Of a stretch of DNA of 64,000 bases, positions 59,601 through 64,000 are shown in pieces. Within the stretch, counting starts at the first letter, position 1; the number at the start of each line of letters is the position of its first letter. The DNA comes from Phoronis australis (lineage: Eukaryota; Phoronida; Phoronidae): assembly GCA_002633005.1 (NCBI GenBank), contig NMRA01000071.1, forward strand, positions 533,679 through 597,678, in the 5' to 3' direction. The notes below the pieces were generated by a model. That model did no database searches. It worked only from the letters and a program-made list of their open reading frames with translations, and was not told the origin of the DNA. The position numbers and the translations under genes are program-made.

Positions 59601-62600
59601 CTGCCACTTATCATTCGGTTGACCCCTAGACCAGTCCCTCGTCTATGCTGCCGCCTCTCTGATGATCTCCTCATAACCACTGTCGTTGTGAAATTTTGCA
59701 TATGAGTTTCTATGAAGCTGCTCTGCCCCCTAGTGGCAATTTTAGTTGTTTTACGTTTGTCTCTTAATCTTTGGAGTTCCTTGATGGATTTGCATCAAAA
59801 TTTAGCAGATAGGTTTCTTTTTAAGAGACGATGACGCCTTCCCGTTTAATTTAAAAATAATTGAGTATGTTTTGACGTCCGCCTTCCTATCCGCCAAACT
59901 GCTCCAAGAAGGAGATGTGTTCCTGGTGAGAAGACCGTGGCTGACACTGCTTTTCGGACAGGTTCGACTGCTGTGGGGACTCCTAGTGGCAGTTTTACTT
60001 TCTGCGTTCACGGCTGTATCTCCTTATCTCTTGGGACGGTCTTTGTGAAATTGGAAGACGTGTTCCTATTTACGTTTACCTCTGTATCTTCCAAATTCCT
60101 TGATAGATTTTCGTGAAATTTAGCACGTGGGTTTCAAAAAATTGCTGATGACACCTTCTTACTTTCAAACGGATTTGATGTATTGTCAGTCACCTGGTGA
60201 CAATTAAAAAAATGAGTAGATTTTTGACGTCCGACTTCCTATCCACCCAAGCTTTCTTTGGAGGATCTTTGTAAAATGTGGCAGATATGGACATAATTAA
60301 CAGATGACGACGAGTTTCATATCAGCCCTGCTTCAGGTGTGCCCCTTAGTGACATCTTTAGTTTTTTTACGTTTGCTTCTGTACCTTTGGAGTTCATAGA
60401 TGGATTTTTCTGAAAATTGGCAAATATGTTTCCATTAAGGCAACGACTATTTATTTCCATTTTCGGACAGATTAAATAAATTATATTTCGCGCCACTTAA
60501 TGACTAATTTTATGATTTTGAGTTTGTTGTTTAACGTTTGCCCCTTTGTCTGCCAAAAGTGTTCAAAGGATCATCGTGAACCATACCCGTTCTCAGTGAC
60601 CATGGCTGAAATTGACATTTATACCTGTGGCGTCCCCTTGTTGTGCATTTTTGCGACCATGGCTGCAGCTCCTGATTCCTTTGCATGTTTGTGTACCTTT
60701 GCACGTGTTTTCCTGTAGATGTGACAGTGACTCAGGGCCATGACTTTGGATGGATGTGACTACCGCTATGCCTCCTTTATCTCCTTGATGTTTTTTCGTG
60801 AAATGTGTAAACAAGTCTTTATTTTATAAGGATGACACTATATTTCCATTGTGCAATGGATTCTACGTATTTTGCGCCACCTAGTGGCCAGGTCAATTAT
60901 TTTTGAGTCCGTTTTTGGCCATTTGCCAGTATCGGCTAAACCGCTCGGAGGACCGTTATGGAAATTGGCACATGTGTTTCTTCTGACATGATCATGATTC
61001 TTCAGATAGGTCCAAAGTAACTTTGGTGCTCCCTTGTGACATTATTTTCGCATTTGCGGCTATATTTACTAAGCCCCTTGCAAGATCACAATTTTTCAAG
61101 TCCATTCCTGTTAACTTGACATCAGATGGAGGGATTCGACTACCGCACTGCCTTCTAATGAGAAGTTGTTTTTTACGCCTGCCTCTGTATTTTTGGAGTT
61201 ACTTAGTCGATTTTCAGGAAATTTGACAAACAGTTTAAGTAAAAGAGAGACGACGACGCTTTCCCAATTTGGACGGGTTTGACATATTCTGCGCCATCTA
61301 ATTGCCATGTTTATGATAGTAAAACACCATTAGAAACACAACATTTATGTTGCAATCATGGGCGTATTTCAACGCGAAGCTTTGAACCCGATACAGAAAT
61401 GTTCAGTCCTCAAAAACAGAAACGAAACCCAGAAAATGAAGAATGCTCTTTAGACCGTGTATTTTGCGAGCAAGGCAAGACAACGCAAATTCACGCAAGT
61501 GAAATGCGGATGTTCCGCAAATGCTTAATGAGTTCTTTACCGTAGTCTTACAAAATGGCTGCCATTGAAATGATTTGGTCGGAAAAGGTTAGAAAGTTGA
61601 GCTAAGGAATAGATTTTTTTTAAGTTATGGCCTCGAATTTACCGTTTCTACGCCACAAGCAAAGATTTTTCGCCCATTCATGTCTATAATGTATTGGCCT
61701 ATGGCACACACTGCGCCTTTTCGCTATATTTGACGTACAGATTCACTTCTGTGAGGCCTCTTAAAATTTGTCAGCGAAACGTTTCGGCGACAATAGTTTA
61801 CCATTCGTATGTAGCATCAGGAAGAGATCTCTTCCTGGTAGCATTCATATCCCGCATTATATAACCGGACAGATGCACGTTCATTTTTAAGTCAAATATC
61901 GCCTACAGATTGCTGGCACAGTACGTACATAACTGCCGTTTTTCTTTGATGTACTGAGACTTATAAGGCCTGCGGACTTAGGATATTTTCGAGTACGGTA
62001 AAACTGCTCCATTTTTTGAAAGTTATTATTTTATTCCATAGAAGAAATAAACAAATCACCAAACAAATCTGCCAAGGAGGCGCAGAAGAGGAAGCGCCAC
62101 CAGGTGGAGGAAGAAGATGAAGAACTTGACAGTGAAGGTGATGATGTGAACTACGGTAACTTCAACTTTGACGATTACAACTCAGAGGACGACACAAACT
62201 TTGAGGTACATGCATGCTTAAGTAAATATATATCTCCAGGAAATGACAATAAAAAGTTATCGGTCACAAACTGGGTCAAAAAGTCTCCGCCTATTTCTTG
62301 ATGTTTGAACGGCCGATTCCAAAAAGTTTAAATAAGCTGCGTCTTTTACTTCATGCTGACTTGACTATGAACGACAAATGAACGAAGTGAGCAAGTGAAT
62401 ATTACAGCTCATATATAATCGTGCATTCTCGACCAAGCTTATAAAGAGAACAAGGTAGCCAAGCCAAGTGCAGGGGGGACGACATTCGAAAAATTATACT
62501 GTCTAAAAATAATCCTGATAATTCTGTGTGCTCGAGTGCGGCGTTATGATTAACGCGCGTTTTTATTCGAAGTTAGTACTTGATGACCACGGAATTCGAG

Positions 62601-63729
62601 CTGCACATTCTATTTCTAGTTCAGACTCTAAATTATAACATTAATCCTGGGGTCGTCAATTGCAAACTTGGGTGAGAAGATCACCAATGTGCTCGAGCAC
62701 ACACTGATAGACACACAGGACAGTTGGCGCAAAAGTACAGCGGAAAAGGCAGAAAGAGCTTTCCGTTTTCAACATCCAGTATAAAGTTCAGCCAAGGTTT
62801 GATACACATTTATAAATTTTGAAATATGTTTTGTTCAGCGCACAAACCTACAGTGCCTTGGTCAAAAATTGTAAACATCAAACCTACTCGCTGTGCCTTG
62901 ATAGAGAGAACGTAGTGGAAGTAAACTCTCTCCATTGTTTTGTATAATCATTTGTGTTACTTTCTACACCCATGCACTTGTGGCACCGGGGATTACGTTT
63001 ACTTAACGTCATCAGCCAGAGTCTGACTGCAGCGAAGACAGCCTGGAATATCGGTCAAGGAGTGACGACTCCCTGGAGGAGCCGCTGTGTGCACTGCACC
63101 GCCGACTTGAAGAGGACGTGGAGGTGCTGACTCCTCATGGACTACAGGCACACTACGAGGTGAGTCCGTGAGTTGGCTGGTTGTGCAGTAAAATAAAACT
63201 AGTTGAATATTAATGATTTTTGCTAACAGTAACTGTAGGGGATTGAAACAACGGTTTTTCCTCCATATTCTACTTATTTCTCTGTACACAGAGAGTTGGT
63301 CTTGAATATAAAGCTGCAATAACTTTAGTATATGTGCAAAACTGACACATTAAAAAAAAATACTTGAAAGTAATCTGTTAATACTCGGTAATTTCTGAGT
63401 GATGTCATCAGTGATGTCGTCAGTGATGTCGTCAGTGATGTCGTCAGTGATGTCGTCAGTGATGTCGTCAGTGATGTCGTCAGTGATGTCGTCAGTGATG
63501 TCGTCAGTGATGTCATCAGTGATGTACTGATGTGGATAGAGTTGAGTGCCCACGTGAGTTTCAATTGCACTATACCTTCACATAAACTTTACCTTGCCGG
63601 GGCAAGCTGTCTTTATGACGTTGTTTCGTTGCCAAAATACTGTCAAATATCAGAGGTTATCTTTACAGAAATGTGACGACCTCGTGCCTGTTGATCCTGA
63701 TACACCTGGAAGTGGAGACGAAGGACAAG
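56470..63729 (+). CDS. Predicted single-pass membrane protein with acidic tail, 5' part (7 exons, continues right)
   Basis: Exons 56470-56613, 58320-58505, 58701-58778, 58992-59220, 62042-62205, 63016-63159 and 63669-63729 join in frame (phases 0, 0, 0, 1, 0, 0, 1) to about 335 residues; an open donor at the end shows the gene goes on. I do not recognise the family. Residues 1-110 are polar with a basic Ser/Arg stretch (SSRRPRMSRARASIQRRS). A hydrophobic segment at about 118-140 (TVYCMAVLVPLNILVCGL) looks like one transmembrane helix. Residues 145-185 are very basic (FVSPKKRLPRKSSGS). From about 230 on the chain is strongly acidic (VEEEDEELDSEGDD, then SED/SDD clusters), likely disordered and a good casein-kinase-2-type target. 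With no clear signal peptide it may be an endomembrane protein anchored by an internal helix. The upstream in-frame TAA fixes the start at 56470. Confidence 0.7.
57218..57445 (+). repeat. Dispersed hairpin-bearing repeat, copy 2
   Basis: Matches 12085-12302 in the opposite orientation. It contains a perfect 16-bp inverted repeat AGACCGTCCGGAGTTG (57239-57254) and CAACTCCGGACGGTCT (57265-57280) with a 10-nt loop. Located in intron 1 of the membrane-protein gene. Confidence 0.78.
57475..57960 (-). repeat. CTCF-like module array, reverse orientation, part 1
   Basis: Modules of the same family as 14161-15420 but inverted. Boxes at 57475 (GCGCCACCTGGTGG) and 57627 (GCGTCCGCTAGTGG), with degenerate ones near 57762 and 57912; spacing is about 150 bp. 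Each is followed by blocks like TCTGTATCTT and GGATTTTCATGAAA. Confidence 0.7.
58320..58505 (+). CDS. Membrane-protein gene exon 2
   Basis: 186 nt, acceptor GTGTTTCAG, donor GTAAGA, phase 0-0. It encodes RCIQCEAEKLSSRRPRMSRA and a Cys/Pro/Gly-containing stretch. No named domain. Confidence 0.68.
58701..58778 (+). CDS. Membrane-protein gene exon 3: hydrophobic segment
   Basis: 78 nt, acceptor ATGTTTCAG, donor GTAAGTC, phase 0-0. It encodes VQSSYNLLTTVYCMAVLVPL and then NIL, the core of the predicted transmembrane helix. Confidence 0.7.
58992..59220 (+). CDS. Membrane-protein gene exon 4: basic juxtamembrane region
   Basis: 229 nt, donor GTGAGT, phase 0-1. It starts VCGLKILHRMTNQ if acceptor GTGGTAG is used. 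A second in-phase acceptor (CTGAAG, exon start 59007) would drop five residues and shorten the helix. It encodes a Ser/Arg/Lys-rich chain and ends KLNEWFWTFCQKRPVSRFKL plus TES. Confidence 0.65.
59551..59582. repeat. 8-bp microsatellite TCCATATG
   Basis: Four to five copies of TCCATATG in intron 4 of the membrane-protein gene. Confidence 0.85.
59620..61310 (-). repeat. CTCF-like module array, reverse orientation, part 2
   Basis: About ten modules in intron 4 of the membrane-protein gene. Boxes are near 59723, 59976, 60187, 60339, 60490, 60630, 60874 (GCGCCACCTAGTGG, perfect), 61026, 61150 and 61291. Most intervals are 140-155 bp or about twice that. Conserved in-between text includes CTCTGTATCTT, TTCCTTGATGGATTT and AAATTTGGCA. 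More decayed than the left array. Confidence 0.75.
62042..62205 (+). CDS. Membrane-protein gene exon 5: acidic region
   Basis: 164 nt, acceptor TTCCATAG, donor GTACAT, phase 1-0. A Lys-rich start (SAKEAQKRKRHQ) turns into VEEEDEELDSEGDDVNYGNF and more Asp/Asn/Glu. Confidence 0.72.
63016..63159 (+). CDS. Membrane-protein gene exon 6
   Basis: 144 nt, acceptor GTCATCAG, donor GTGAGT, phase 0-0. It encodes PESDCSEDSLEYRSRSDDSL then ALHRRLEEDVEVLTPHGLQA. Ser-Glu/Asp clusters followed by a short helical stretch. Confidence 0.72.
63398..63530. repeat. 12-bp minisatellite GTGATGTCGTCA, about 11 copies
   Basis: Tandem units with GTCATC variants at both ends, in intron 6 of the membrane-protein gene. 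Each unit holds a CGTCA (TGACG) half-site. Confidence 0.93.
63669..63729 (+). CDS. Membrane-protein gene exon 7, last exon in window
   Basis: 61 nt, acceptor TCTTTACAG, donor GTAATA, phase 0-1. It encodes KCDDLVPVDPDTPGSGDEGQ. The open phase means more exons follow beyond 64000. Confidence 0.68.
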
Positions 63730-63967
63730 GTAATATTGAGTAGTTCGGCTTTTCATGAATGTGATGCATCGAGTTTGGAAACTAACCTACATTTCATAAA
63801 TGAAAGTATAAAGTCTTGATAAAAGTACGGTGTTTCGTTTTTGCTTACCGTTTATTGATAAAAATATTACTACATAAGTATTGTGAGACAAGTAAGTGTG
63901 ACCTTATTCAGACAGTCGCCACTCTTAAAAATGAGCTTCTTTTTAGGTTTAAAAAAACAACGCATTC

Positions 63968-64000
63968 GAGACGAGTGGCGGAGTTAGAGGAGGGGGGGGG
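63968..64000. mobile_element. hAT-like terminus cut by window end
   Basis: Reads GAGTGGCGGAGTTAGAGGAG and a G-run, like the TGGCGGATYTAGGGGG ends elsewhere in the window. The rest lies outside. Confidence 0.35.

Noticed and set aside
1-64000. tRNA, rRNA or other structural RNA genes
   Set aside because: Looked for paired TTCGA-type and A-box words on both strands and found no convincing cloverleaf; a covariance search would be needed.

Overview
This window is animal nuclear DNA. It has multi-exon genes with GT-AG introns, symmetrical phase-1 exons, extracellular EGF, TB, PAN and olfactomedin domains, decayed transposons and many minisatellites. No bacterial signals are present. The gene set fits a bilaterian. 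The minisatellite-rich introns and the close match to vertebrate fibrillin make an invertebrate deuterostome, for example a cephalochordate or hemichordate, a reasonable guess, but the sequence alone does not settle this.

Left third (1 to about 22 kb, minus strand): the 5' part of a fibrillin gene. Twelve coding exons keep one reading frame and give about 510 residues. In order they encode a signal peptide, the fibrillin N-terminal unique domain, EGF1-3, hybrid domain 1 with nine cysteines, cbEGF1-2, TB1, EGF4 and cbEGF3-4. The rest of the gene lies beyond position 1. The proline-rich region found between TB1 and EGF4 in human fibrillin-1 is missing. The introns hold minisatellites, MITE-like elements, a non-LTR retrotransposon remnant and a 145-bp-period array of CTCF-like motifs.

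Middle (22 to 36 kb): no convincing gene. It holds a decayed piggyBac transposase with stop codons, MITE-like elements, a divergent 540-bp tandem duplication and minisatellites.

36 to 46 kb (plus strand): two tandem copies of a three-exon gene for a secreted 387-residue protein with a PAN/apple-like module followed by an olfactomedin domain. The copies differ at 20 residues by hand count. Their flanks and introns have diverged by separate insertions. A large 22/33-bp minisatellite grew behind copy 1 from a sequence still present once behind copy 2.

Right part (46 to 64 kb): intergenic repeats, then at 56.47 kb the first exons of a plus-strand gene. Seven exons encode about 335 residues. The product looks like a single-pass membrane protein with a basic juxtamembrane region and a long acidic Ser/Asp/Glu-rich tail. 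I do not recognise the family. Its introns hold a second array of the same CTCF-like module in the opposite orientation. The two arrays therefore face each other across about 42 kb that includes the olfactomedin pair. This is the most unusual large-scale feature of the window, but its function is inference.
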